From assembly GCA_964036045.1 (NCBI GenBank), contig OZ038384.1:61787355-61851354 (forward strand): 64,000 nt of DNA, in the 5' to 3' direction. Origin of the DNA: Eutreptiella sp. 'Long Island Sound 2002' (taxonomy: Eukaryota > Euglenozoa > Euglenophyceae > Eutreptiales > Eutreptiaceae). Below, one piece after another: positions 11,643 to 21,284 of this stretch. The notes beneath the pieces are model-generated. The model had not been told where the DNA came from and made no database searches. It saw only the letters and a list, made by a program, of their open reading frames with translations. Position numbers and translations under genes: made by a program. Within the stretch, counting starts at the first letter, position 1, and each line of letters opens with the position of its first letter.

Positions 11643-12243
11643 GCGCGTCGATGAGCTCGTCCTCAGTCATGTTCTCCGTGCCGGACCCGATGATGATGTC
11701 ATCCACGAAGGGATCGGCACAGTCCCGGACAGGACCGAGTAGGTCCTCCATCATGCGCTGGAAAGCGGCGTTGCCATTCTTGGCGCCCATAGGCACCACT
11801 TTCCACTGCATGGGCCCCAGCGGCGTTGACATCGCTGTGCAGGGCCTGGAGTCCGGGTATAGCGGCATCTGGTGATAACCGTGTTTCAGGTCCAACACCG
11901 TGAAGATCCGCTTTTTCTGTTGTTTTTGGAGGATGGAGTCGATCAGGGGAAGCGAGTACGAGTCATGCTCGGTCTGCTCGTTCAAACCTCTGTAATCAAC
12001 CACCAACCTCCACTCGCCCTTCTCCTTCTTGGGCACGATGAAGGCTGGACTGGCCCACTCACTGTCGGAGGGTTCGATCCATCCCCGCTCAATGAACTCG
12101 GCCAACAGCTTCTTCATGGCCTCGGCCCGATCGCCCTGAAGTTGGTACTCCCGATGACGATAGATCTTGGGGTTCGGCTTCAGCTTGATCCTCGCTGTGC
12201 TAAAACCTCCCGCGATCTGGAGGGTTCTTGTTGGCGACGCCAC
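11630..12243 (-). pseudogene. pol: Element B reverse transcriptase fingers and palm
   Basis: Contains RLVVDYRGLNEQT, FTVLDLKHGYHQMPL, MSTPLGPMQW and the catalytic FVDDIII (Y/F-x-D-D with both Asp). It makes DNA from the element RNA in virus-like particles. A frameshift near 12210 separates it from the protease and Dam-like part (frame change around GGGAGGTTTTAG), and another near 11630 leads to the thumb. It aligns nearly end to end with A at about 21010-21600. Confidence 0.87.
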
Positions 12244-14134
12244 TGAACAGCCGCGGATAGGCTTTGATCACCCTCTCCTTCAGCTCGGCGACCTTCGGGT
12301 TCTCCTGGGCCTCTTCAGCCGCTTGCTTCGGTATCGATACAACCGAACGCACTGCGGTATAGGCCTCTTCCGGGTCCGAATCCGACTTCTCCTCGTCCGA
12401 TATGCCGTCTTCATCGTCGTGGGGTGCACTTCCCACCGATAATCTTCGAAAAGTTGCGGCGTCAGGCTGGTTACTGTCGCTATAGGCCCCCATTCTTGGA
12501 AAATCCCATGTTGGTGGGTCCGACCCAACCGGACCATTGTATTGGTCCGCGATGCGATCCATGACCCTCGCCACGAACTCATCCTTCTCGTACTTGCCAG
12601 TGACCAACATCTTGTCATCCCACCAATGCGGAGATGTGACCATGGCCCGCCTCTTCTTGGCTGCCACACGGTCGTGCATCCCCATTCGCATGTAGTTGAC
12701 GACGTCGTCGATCTCGGAGTAGGACAGGATGTCAATGCCATCCACTGGCTGATCCGTCCCCTCCTTGGGCTCAAACATGACCTTCATGGGCACTGCCTCC
12801 ACCCTACGGATGAGTGCTTCATCACCCCTGGGCTGGGCTTGCGCCCCATCCACCAGGAAAGCCTTGGTACCCCACGCTTGACCCGGGGAGGGCATTGATA
12901 CACCCTTGGCGTCGATGAACAGCTCCTCCTCTGGCCCGAATGACATCTCGTTCAGGGTGATGGAGTCCAGCGTCGACTTGAGACCCTCCAGCGGACATGG
13001 GGTGGCTCCTATGCCGGTTATGACCAGGATCCCCTTCGCCCTATCCGCGATGATCTTCTCCACCGTACGTCTGGTATTGTCCAGGGAGCCATGCCAATAC
13101 ATGGGTCCCCACTCCTTCAAACCCCAATGCCTGTGCCAGGCTGAGTCTCCTCGATGCCAATGCCTCCTACACTTCCGCAGAAGTGGGGCATCCCGGGAAG
13201 CGAAGACGTCCGTCTCGGGCGCTTCGGCTCCCAGCGTCTGGATCATCCTGTCGTACACCTGCGGCGCCATTCCATACTCCGTGAGCTGAACTCCGCGGTC
13301 TCCTCTGGACTTGGCACCCACAGCTTGCACCGCTCGGACGATCCGATCCTCTTCCTCAGCATTCCATTGGGATGATCCGCATGCATAGTCCGTGGACAGC
13401 CATCTGAGGCGTTCATCATCCTCCCGGACTAGCGTTGCACGATGGGGAAGGGCTCCAATGGCGTTTGCCACCATGAAGTCATACCCCATGATCATATCCC
13501 AATCGGTAATGTCGGCCACATAGAAGTTCCCAGATAGAGTGCTTCTCTTCGCCTGATCAGGGCGGTTCAAGCGCTCATGCTCCCAGAATTCCATACTGAT
13601 GGTGGCCTCATGGGTGCCGCCACCCATGATCTCTCCGTTGGCGACCTTCAGACGGACCGGTCTCCGGCTGGGCTGCAGGAGTTCCTCCTTGAACAACCCT
13701 CTCCGGACCAGGCTCACCTGGGCACCCGTATCCACTAACACATCCACCACCTTCTCCTCTCGTCCGCACCGTACTCGCACTTTCAAGTGCAACTGCCGCT
13801 CGTCGCCATGAGGTGTATGTACGACTCTCATGTCATGCAACTCTAGCACGTCCGGGTGCATCAGGACTTCAAGAGTATGGTCACGGATGGTGTAGATCTT
13901 GGGTTAGTCCTGCCCGTCCACGGGGCTCTCCGTGGTCGCTCCTTCCTTCTTGCCATGTCCCGTACCCACATGTACTTCCCTTGGCAGGGCGCTCCAGGGG
14001 TTGGGAGTGGAGAAACTCAGTGGTTTTGGCTCTTCTGGAGCCTTCTTCGGCACCCGATGTGCCTTCGCTTTCTCTGGGATTCCACTGATTTTCGGAGGAG
14101 AGACCTCCGAGGTCCCACTCCCGTGGGGGCTCCT
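12200..14134 (-). pseudogene. pol: Element B pol N-terminus: linker, protease, Dam-like domain
   Basis: Reads in the gag frame straight after TAG 14135-14137. A Pro/Lys-rich linker has one in-frame TAA at 13904-13906, then ERQLHLKVRVRCG and the aspartic protease with VDTGAQVS (about 13725-13740), which cleaves the polyprotein. About 150 codons later comes a region beginning TDVFASRD and ending RAKGILVITG (about 12950-13260). It lines up with the Dam-like domain of D and A, but the NPPF motif is replaced by WHGSL. A 250-codon acidic spacer leads to RT. The stretch ends by frameshift near 12200. Confidence 0.8.
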
Positions 14135-14137
14135 CTA
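14114..14137 (-). promoter_or_regulatory. Candidate UAG readthrough site with hairpin, element B
   Basis: Minus strand: TAG (14137-14135), AGG AGC CCC, then a perfect 5-bp stem CCCAC (14127-14123), GGGA loop and GTGGG (14118-14114). The frame stays open on both sides apart from a later TAA. Context and spacing resemble known stop-readthrough signals; activity is inferred. Confidence 0.55.
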
Positions 14138-16939
14138 GACCTGACTTCCCGCAGCCCCTTCCGGCTGCAAATCGCCAGGACCTTGTCCACCATGTTGCTG
14201 GGCTTTGAGTTCCTCCAACGTCCTCAACATGTCCTCAGCAACCTCCTCGATCGACCTCACTCGTCGGTCTTGGCCAGATCCACCACCATAGCCTCTTCCT
14301 CCGCCTTTTCCTTGGCCTTTGCCTTGGCCTTTTCCCCCGTCTCCGCCCTTCGCCTTCCAATCGGAAATCCGCTGCTCCTTGGGCTTCTTCTCGGGGTGGG
14401 CGGCGAAGTAGGCCTTCTTGTCCGCTTCATACACCTTGCACTGACGGTGGTCGTGTGCATGGTTGTTTCCCTTGCCATAACAGACCCAGCACCCGTCGTG
14501 CTGAGACCTGTACTCCCGGAACGAGAGCAGTGGGTTACCGATCCTCCTTGGCGCTCTGCTCTTATTGGGTCCCACCTGGCTCCATCTGGACCGATCCTGC
14601 CCATGGTTCCTCACGTTGTGCGCCACAAACGCGAAGAAGTGGGCCTCCTCATGATCCTCCCGGGACCCGGTCCAGTGGTCTTGGCCACTTCCACTACCAT
14701 CCTCCGCGGAGTTGGCCGTGTCCTCCTGGATCTCCCGATGATGGCGGTCTTCTCGGTGGCCTCGTTGTCCATGACAATGTCGATCCTGCACGTGGGCCTC
14801 GTTCTTCGCATTGAGCTTCAACTCCACCGTGATGTACTTCACGATCTCGTCAAGGCTCATGCGGGCGAAGATGACTTGCATCCTCAGCGGCTCCCCGCGC
14901 CTCCACTCCACGTTGTTGAGGCGCAGCAACCTTTGCCCCATGGAGACTCCAAACACCTCCACGTACACGGCGTTCTTCAGTCCCAACATCCGGTTGGGCT
15001 CGCCCAGGTTCCTCCTGAGGAACTCCATGATACCCGCATGGGTATCCTCCGCCGCCATGATCCTCACCGCCACCCGCTTCTTGGCGCGCTTCTTCTCCTC
15101 GTCCTCCACTCTCCTCTTCCAGTTGCCGGGGAGGACGTCCTTCAGGAGGTGGCGGATCTCGCTGGCCTCGTTCCAGTCCTCCACCAGCTTGAGGCATCTG
15201 CGGTACTTCCGCAGATACCGGTTCCACTCCCGGACCCGCAACTCACCGCGGTCCAGCGGCAGTGGAATGGACCACAGGTCCTCCAGCTTCTGATTCGGAG
15301 CGTCCACCCGCTCCTCATCCTCCAACCACTGGAGGCAGGCCTGCTCCGTACGGATCAGTCCTTCCCGGATCTGATCCCGCAGCTCCTCCTTCAGGTCCTG
15401 CTCCAGCCGGTGTGGGAATGTCCGGCATACCCACTTGTCCCGCGGCGCTCCCCGCATCTCCCCGACGACCTCCTCGGCGAAGTCCTCCCAATCCAGGATG
15501 AAGTCATCCAGGTTGGAGGGGTTGCCATCGTAGTAGGGGATTTTGATTCCCCTGAGGTCGTCAGGCCTGATGGCGTCTCCGACGTCTCCAGCCACCACTC
15601 CACCAAGACGAATACCACCTGTGGCCGGGGGGTGTGAGTACACTCCCCGTACATCCCTCTCCTCCATGGAGTGCGGTCCAGTTGGGCCTGAACTCATGGG
15701 GCTTGGAATGCGGGAAGGACTTGCTCTATCGGCCGTCCATATCCCCGTATTGGGGTCCTTCGCCCAGGGGTTTCCGCTTGGATGGCCTCGACCATGTCCG
15801 TCGGCGCTTCCCATGGTTCGCCCCTGCATGGTGTGGTTCTCGATCTTCTCTTCCGCATAAACTACCATATTCGTCGTGATCGGTACATCCTGGGCGGCAT
15901 GGGACATCTGTACCGTCAGGCTCCTCGGGTCCGTGGTTACGTGCCCTTCCCGCATGGACCCAGCCGGTGCCGTGTGTTCCCCGAGCATTGTGGATTCGCT
16001 GAACATGGGAACAAACGGCAGCGCACCTGGGTCAACACGCGGAGGCGCGTATGGTGCCTCTGCAGGGCCGCCCATGGGTTTCTCCATGGCGCTCCTGAGG
16101 GTCTTAACCCGCTCCACCAGCTCTACCGCGGCCGGCTTTGCCGGGAGCTCCGGACCCGAGGCGAGGGGCTGTAGCTCCTCTAGCCTTTTCAGGCGTCCCG
16201 ACATGTCCTCCACCAGGTGGAGGAGGCTGTCCACCACTCGCTGCTGCTTCTCCAAGGCCAGCTCCAGATTCTCCCGGTACCGGTCCCGTTCCGCTCGCAG
16301 CTCCTCCACGTCTTTCTCCGCGGCCGACTGGTCGTCCAGGATCCCCGCGACATCCTCCTCTAGACCATCCTTGGCGTTGTCCAGGCGGTCAAGACGATGC
16401 ACGATGGCGTCCATCCCCATCTTCGGGTACTTGCCCATGAGGAAGGACACGTGCTCGCAGTGGCACGCGGCGTGCTTTCCGCCGGATCCAGCGCATCCCG
16501 CGGTTCCCGGCACCTCGGACTCATCCCCCATGGGCGTGTCGCCTATGGCGTCCGTCTCCGGTCCCGTGTGCCGGGGCACAGGTGCCGTCCGGGCCCTGGC
16601 TGGCCTCTCCAAGCCCTCGGCGTCGTGCTTCAGTGCGGGCTCGGGGGCCGTATTCGCCCTTGTGGGCGGTCTGGCCGTCTCCTCCGACTCCGAGGGTGGC
16701 TCATAAGCTGTCCGATAGCCCTCGGAGTGCTCGGAGTCCCACAGCCTGACCGGGCTGGGATCCGTATCCATAGCCCCGGCGTCCCCTGCCGCGGGCTTGG
16801 GTGACCCGCGCTTCCGGTAGCGCCGGGCCCGTCCTCCGCTGCTGCCTGAATGGCAATCCTCATCAGAGTCCTCCGCGGCGGAGCGGAGGTTGCATGCCTT
16901 TCGGCAGCGACGCTCGCACATGGAGACCAGGTCCTCCAT
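14135..16939 (-). CDS. gag: gag of element B, intact
   Basis: 934 codons from ATG 16939 (MEDLVSMCERR) to TAG 14135. The frame is also open upstream through the primer site into the LTR, but has no better ATG. Order: Cys motif CERRCRKACNLR (residues 9-20), shared with gag A; Ser/Pro-rich acidic region; coiled coil (RLDRLDNAKDGLEEDV onward, about residues 170-270); capsid-like part starting IKIPYYDGNPSNLDDF; and the zinc knuckle CWVC...HDHRQC in the same C-X2-C-X10-H-X2-C form as A. A GK/GGQ-rich basic tail follows. It should form the virus-like particle and bind element RNA. It is the only full-length undamaged gag of the A-D type here. Pol follows in frame after the stop. Confidence 0.85.
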   Translation of the reverse strand: MEDLVSMCERRCRKACNLRSAAEDSDEDCHSGSSGGRARRYRKRGSPKPAAGDAGAMDTDPSPVRLWDSEHSEGYRTAYEPPSESEETARPPTRANTAPEPALKHDAEGLERPARARTAPVPRHTGPETDAIGDTPMGDESEVPGTAGCAGSGGKHAACHCEHVSFLMGKYPKMGMDAIVHRLDRLDNAKDGLEEDVAGILDDQSAAEKDVEELRAERDRYRENLELALEKQQRVVDSLLHLVEDMSGRLKRLEELQPLASGPELPAKPAAVELVERVKTLRSAMEKPMGGPAEAPYAPPRVDPGALPFVPMFSESTMLGEHTAPAGSMREGHVTTDPRSLTVQMSHAAQDVPITTNMVVYAEEKIENHTMQGRTMGSADGHGRGHPSGNPWAKDPNTGIWTADRASPSRIPSPMSSGPTGPHSMEERDVRGVYSHPPATGGIRLGGVVAGDVGDAIRPDDLRGIKIPYYDGNPSNLDDFILDWEDFAEEVVGEMRGAPRDKWVCRTFPHRLEQDLKEELRDQIREGLIRTEQACLQWLEDEERVDAPNQKLEDLWSIPLPLDRGELRVREWNRYLRKYRRCLKLVEDWNEASEIRHLLKDVLPGNWKRRVEDEEKKRAKKRVAVRIMAAEDTHAGIMEFLRRNLGEPNRMLGLKNAVYVEVFGVSMGQRLLRLNNVEWRRGEPLRMQVIFARMSLDEIVKYITVELKLNAKNEAHVQDRHCHGQRGHREDRHHREIQEDTANSAEDGSGSGQDHWTGSREDHEEAHFFAFVAHNVRNHGQDRSRWSQVGPNKSRAPRRIGNPLLSFREYRSQHDGCWVCYGKGNNHAHDHRQCKVYEADKKAYFAAHPEKKPKEQRISDWKAKGGDGGKGQGKGQGKGGGRGYGGGSGQDRRVRSIEEVAEDMLRTLEELKAQQHGGQGPGDLQPEGAAGSQV

Positions 16940-17144
16940 GTCACGTCCTCCTCTTCCCGAATGTCGTACTTCTCTTCGGGCTTCAACTTCCGGAGTTTGC
17001 CATGCTCTTGAACGTCTCGGTTCTTCTATGGCTCTAATCTCCGGCGTGGTCTCCACCGAGTCCACAATACGCACCCGGGGCGTACTTGGGCAGGGCTCAT
17101 AGGGGCCCAAGTCCCCGGGTCGGCGGTAGGTAGGGGCAGCAGGT

Positions 17145-17159
17145 AAGCCTCTGCTACCA
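17145..17159 (-). other. Primer-binding site of element B
   Basis: On minus, TGGTAGCAGAGGCTT starts one base after the 5' LTR end. TGGTAGCAGAGG complements an initiator-Met tRNA 3' end of the animal/protist kind. C1 (TGGTAGCAAGAGGC) and D (TGGTAGGAGAGGCT) have near copies at the same place. Confidence 0.8.
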
Positions 17160-17160
17160 T

Positions 17161-19544
17161 AAAGAAGGTCCCTACCAGGACCGGCCCCCGCTGTGCCCCT
17201 TCCGCCTGTTACCCCTGCTGATTTACTCCGGATCAACGATTGCATTTCTCAAAATCCTCAAAGTCCAAGGTCCAAAATTCAAAAATATAGAAAATAGAAA
17301 ATACAATCCTCCTTCAACCCTGAACAGCAACCAGATCCCACAAATGCAGCAATGACCCAATCCACAATCCAATCCAAATCCAGACTGCGGCTGCGGGCTT
17401 CCGTTCAGCACACCGGTTGTCTCACGGTGGCGGGCATGTACAAGAATTGCACCAAAGAGGAAAGCCCTGAAATTGGCATATGAACACAAATGAAGTAAAG
17501 TTGGGGAAAGAGGTAAACATACACATTCACAGCCATAAACCCCTCATTCCCTGGACTCAAGACCTTCCCTTGACTCACCAACATATTGCCCTGAACCATG
17601 TCAAATGAGATGGCTGAATACCATGTGTCAAAAGTCACTACACAAACCCCAAAAATGTGTTCACTCCCAAGCCTCTAAATCCTAGCCCAATAGGTGAGGT
17701 GGCGTGTCATGGCTCAGAATGGCACTCAGGACCATGCCCTACCCTGACATAACCTTGGTTGGACTTGGAGTCGGATGGGCTTGGAGATATACCCCATGTG
17801 TTTGAACTCATAACATGCCAAAAAACTGCCAATTCACACCATATTGGCCATATATCAAATATATGCTCAAAATTGAGGTTACCACTTATCCGAAGGCTCA
17901 AAGCATGCATGGAGTCGAAGTCTAGTATTCATGGAGGATATAGACCAAAGGCCAATGCCCATGTACATCCCCACTTTACTCTCGAAACCCCTTCAGATAT
18001 GGGCGCCACGCACTGCCCAAGTCAGCCCATGATCTTGAGACCAAATCTTGTAATCCTTCGTGCGCCAAGCCAAATGGAGTACGCGATCCGGCATATGGTG
18101 GTGTTCAACTCCAAAGCATATGCCAACATATGAACAACAGACCATGGTTCGACTCTCCATAGGCTTCTGTCTGTTTGCCGACCAGGTAAGTACACAAAAT
18201 GCAAAAATGAGCAAAATTGAGGTCAAAAACATGAAAATATGACCAAATACAAAGTTGTCATGATAGTATATCTCTATGCTCACCCATGATATCCGCTCAT
18301 GGTTCAATACACAAATGATTGGAACCATTTGCGAACAATTCCCCCACTTGGATCCCCAATCGGGCGCATGGAGATACCTTCGCCAATCATATCTACATGC
18401 CCCCTGAAAATGGGAGTGCACTCATGGATCTCTTTGCCTAACATACCATGAGCAATACATATGCAGTAGACTTAGTCTAGCGCTTTGAATTCCACAATTG
18501 GGACATGGGCAAAGCCCTTGTCACGTGTGGCTCCCCATCTCTTCGGCCACACGAAGATATATAACATGGGCGTGAGCATATCAAGACATATACCATGCAT
18601 ATAACACATACCCTCAAAATGCGGCTCCCACCATGATATGCCATGTCCCTCCATGGTCATAACTTCACGTTAAAAGTGCGTAGGAACCCAAAAAAAATAT
18701 CTATGCAACCCCAACACTCATGCGGTACACTCGAAAGTCGCAATAAAATATTCGGTTGCACGGTCCAAGAGTTATATATCACTTTCTACCCTCTTGACCA
18801 TTATCCCTTGCTACACCAGGCATGTGTACACACCAAAGGCGTTTGATGCTTCCCAAATTAAGTTGAGACTAAGGCGCTTGCAACCCAACCTTCCTTATTC
18901 TCTTTCCTCACACTCGCGCGTAGATATGGCCATTCAAAGTGGTCCCACGATTCACTTTTGTTTCCCTTATATCTCCAAGTCAAATGGGTGGCAAGTATAA
19001 GGGAAACCTGATTCGGGCATAGGGAAAAGAGTATGACCTCTCGAAGAAGACCAAATCAAGTGCGGCGATGTCGAAGTCGAAAATCCGATTTCGACATCGC
19101 GAAAAATTCAGATTAAAATTTCGAGTTCTTATTTAGAAGATTGCGGAAGCAAGGAACCCTTTGCTGATGAAACCTGACCCTTCAACGGAGTATCCGCCAA
19201 AATATCTGGAAATAACAGTTAACCAATCGGTTAACGCAAAATCGCGAGCCAACTGACGGTCGCCGATACATTGACCATCAGAACGAAAGGCTGAAAAATT
19301 ACGGAAACATTATGATAATAGAACCCTGTTGATTCCTGATATTCCGATGTATAAATCTCCGCTCGCGGTGCCTCGGTACTGAATATGGCCGCTCGTAGCC
19401 GGAATGGCCAAACCTATCACACTATCACATCGGGTTAGTTCAGGTTGATGGGAGAGTATGATATCAGCCAATGGCGGCTTGCCGGCACATAGATACACAC
19501 CCCAAGTGACCCCAAGATTGCCACGGGGGTCCGAACCGGCTTCA
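17161..19544 (-). repeat. Element B 5' LTR
   Basis: 2384 bp, paired with 6293-8676. On minus it starts TGAAGCCGG at the target duplication and ends TTT next to the primer site. Its U3 part (about 19060-19420) shares blocks with the element A LTR, such as GGAATCAACAGGGTT and the GTCGAA inverted repeat. Confidence 0.92.
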
Positions 19545-19549
19545 GCCTT

Positions 19550-21284
19550 ATGCGGGGAAGTGGAAAAGGTCTTCGACGTGTTGGTCGACACGGGAGCACA
19601 GGTCAGCTTGGTCAAGGCTGGCCTACTCCCACCAGAGTGTTTGACCGACAGTCGGAAACCTGTCAGGCTGAAGGTGGCGAACGGCCAGTACATGGTGGGA
19701 GGCACGAAGGAAGCGGCCATCGGGCTGCAGTTCGTGAACCATCGTGAGCTGAGCCGCCCAGACCTCAGCAAGGAAATCCTCCTGCAAGGTCGCTTCTACG
19801 AGGCCGAGATGGACTGGGACATGATCGTTGGGTACGACTTCATGATGGAGACGGACTCCGGCGTCCTCCCGGCCCAGGCCTCCATGACCCTGTACCAGGA
19901 CGACCAGCTCTCGTGGCTTTCGTCACCTGAGCACCATGTGGAATGCCAATGGATCCACCCCGAACGGGATCAGCTCGAAGTAGCCGCACTGGGCACTGAG
20001 CCAACTGGGCCAGCAAACCAGGAGTACGGCGTAAGGCCGGAAGTGGCGAGCCGAGTGGTTGCGGACCTGGGAGCTTCGGATCTGGCCCTGGATGCGTTCT
20101 CTTCAGGAACCTCCGCCCATCTTTGGGTTTGTGAGAAGTACTGGAGCGCCCAGGACTCCGCGTGGAAGAAGCACTGGGGTCCGCATCAGGGATTGCTGTG
20201 GATCCATTGCCCCCGTTGGGACATTCCAAGAGCGATAGCGAAGATTCGCAAGGACCGCTCCAAGGCAGTGCTGGTTGTTCCTATGGGATGCACCGAGGAG
20301 GAAAGTACCCGACATTTGGTAGTCTCATTGACCAACATGACCTTAAACAAGGTCGTCCTACCGGCTGGAGAGAGTGTGTATCAGGACGCTAAGGGACAGC
20401 CCATGCCACCCCAGAGATGGCCAACGGAATGCCACTATGTGGATGGGGGCCTTGATCAGGCCGACACCACGGACTTCGTCTGTGTCAACCGCATCATAGC
20501 AGAGCCATGGCGACAATGCTTTGCGGTTCCCCCTGTTGACATCGGAGAATCGGAAGACCCCCTCACTGAAGAGGAGTTGGATCTGGTTCAGGGGTATATG
20601 GATCAGCCCTTTCACGACTGGGGAAGCCAGCGTGAGGGCAAGGGCCAGGATAAAGCCTGGTGGGAAGTGGACTCGATCGTCTCTGGTTCCTACGATGGGA
20701 ACATCTTCGTGCAGAGGGTGCTGGACCACCTGTCCAGCCAGGACGGGCCAATCGGGGGTAACCCACCTACCTATGGCGACCTATTCCGAGGCAAAACAAG
20801 AGATGGCCCTTTGGGCCACCTGGGAAGACCACCTGAGCCGAAACCGAGCGGGGTCGCTACCCCTCAAGTAAGCTCCGTGGTCCAGGTGCCCGGAAAAGCC
20901 AAGGCGGAGTCTGATGATTGCCCCAAGATCCAGGCATTGAGGGCCAGGCTGAAGCAGAAGTATGGTGATACCTTCTTCAGCGGAAAACCTGTGTTTCCCC
21001 CACCGGTGCGTGGAGCGTATGGCGAGGCCAAGATACGACTGAAGCAGGACCCCCGTGTGTATCGACACCGGGAGTTTGCCCTGAGGGGCGAGAGGAAGGA
21101 GGCCATGGAGAAGATCCTCCGTGACTTCATCGAGAGAGGCTGGCTCGAGCCGTGCCACTCCGAATGGGCCTCTCCGTGCTTTGTCGTCCCCAAGAAGGTG
21201 GCCGGTGAATGGCGGCTCGTGGTCGACTACCGCGGCCTGAACGCCCAAACGCAGCATGACAGCTATACGCATGCCCCTCATTGA
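19550..21284 (+). pseudogene. pol: Element A pol: protease, Dam-like domain, start of RT
   Basis: Resumes the protease after B: FDVLVDTGAQVS (about 19583-19615) is the catalytic Asp motif. About 150 codons on, LALDAFSSG...WKKHW...KAVLVVP (about 20085-20285) matches the Dam-like region of D, although HCPRW replaces NPPF. An acidic spacer follows (EESTRHL to the GHLGRPP region). RT fingers then begin near 21010 with RHREFALRGERKEAM and reach RLVVDYRGLNAQTQHDSY, where a one-base frameshift near 21265 ends the frame at 21284. Upstream bases 19458-19549 of this open frame belong to B and the target duplication, not to the gene. Confidence 0.87.
20085..20330 (+). other. Dam-like domain of element A
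   Basis: The order D-x-F-(A/S), a Trp in W-x2-HW, an aromatic-Pro motif and then (I/V)LVVP matches phage Dam-type and DIRS methyltransferase layout. The catalytic (N/D)PP(Y/F) slot reads HCPRW, so activity is unlikely. Homology to B, C2 and D copies at the same place between protease and RT is the main support. Confidence 0.55.

Larger units (their letters stand above)
6293..19544 (-). mobile_element. Element B: complete 13.25-kb chromovirus inserted in A pol
   Basis: It has two 2384-bp LTRs, a primer-binding site next to the 5' LTR (17145-17159), a polypurine tract next to the 3' LTR (8677-8687 read on minus) and a 5-bp target duplication. Genes read on minus: gag, UAG, protease, Dam-like domain, RT, RNase H, integrase, chromodomain. 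The LTRs differ at about 37 of 2384 positions with no indel, so it is the youngest insertion in the window. Pol has an in-frame TAA and TGA and three frameshifts, so it is not autonomous now. Confidence 0.93.

Noticed and set aside
13856-15637. 593-codon plus-strand frame
   Set aside because: It is antisense to the intact gag and pol of element B; GC-rich coding DNA often leaves the complement open.
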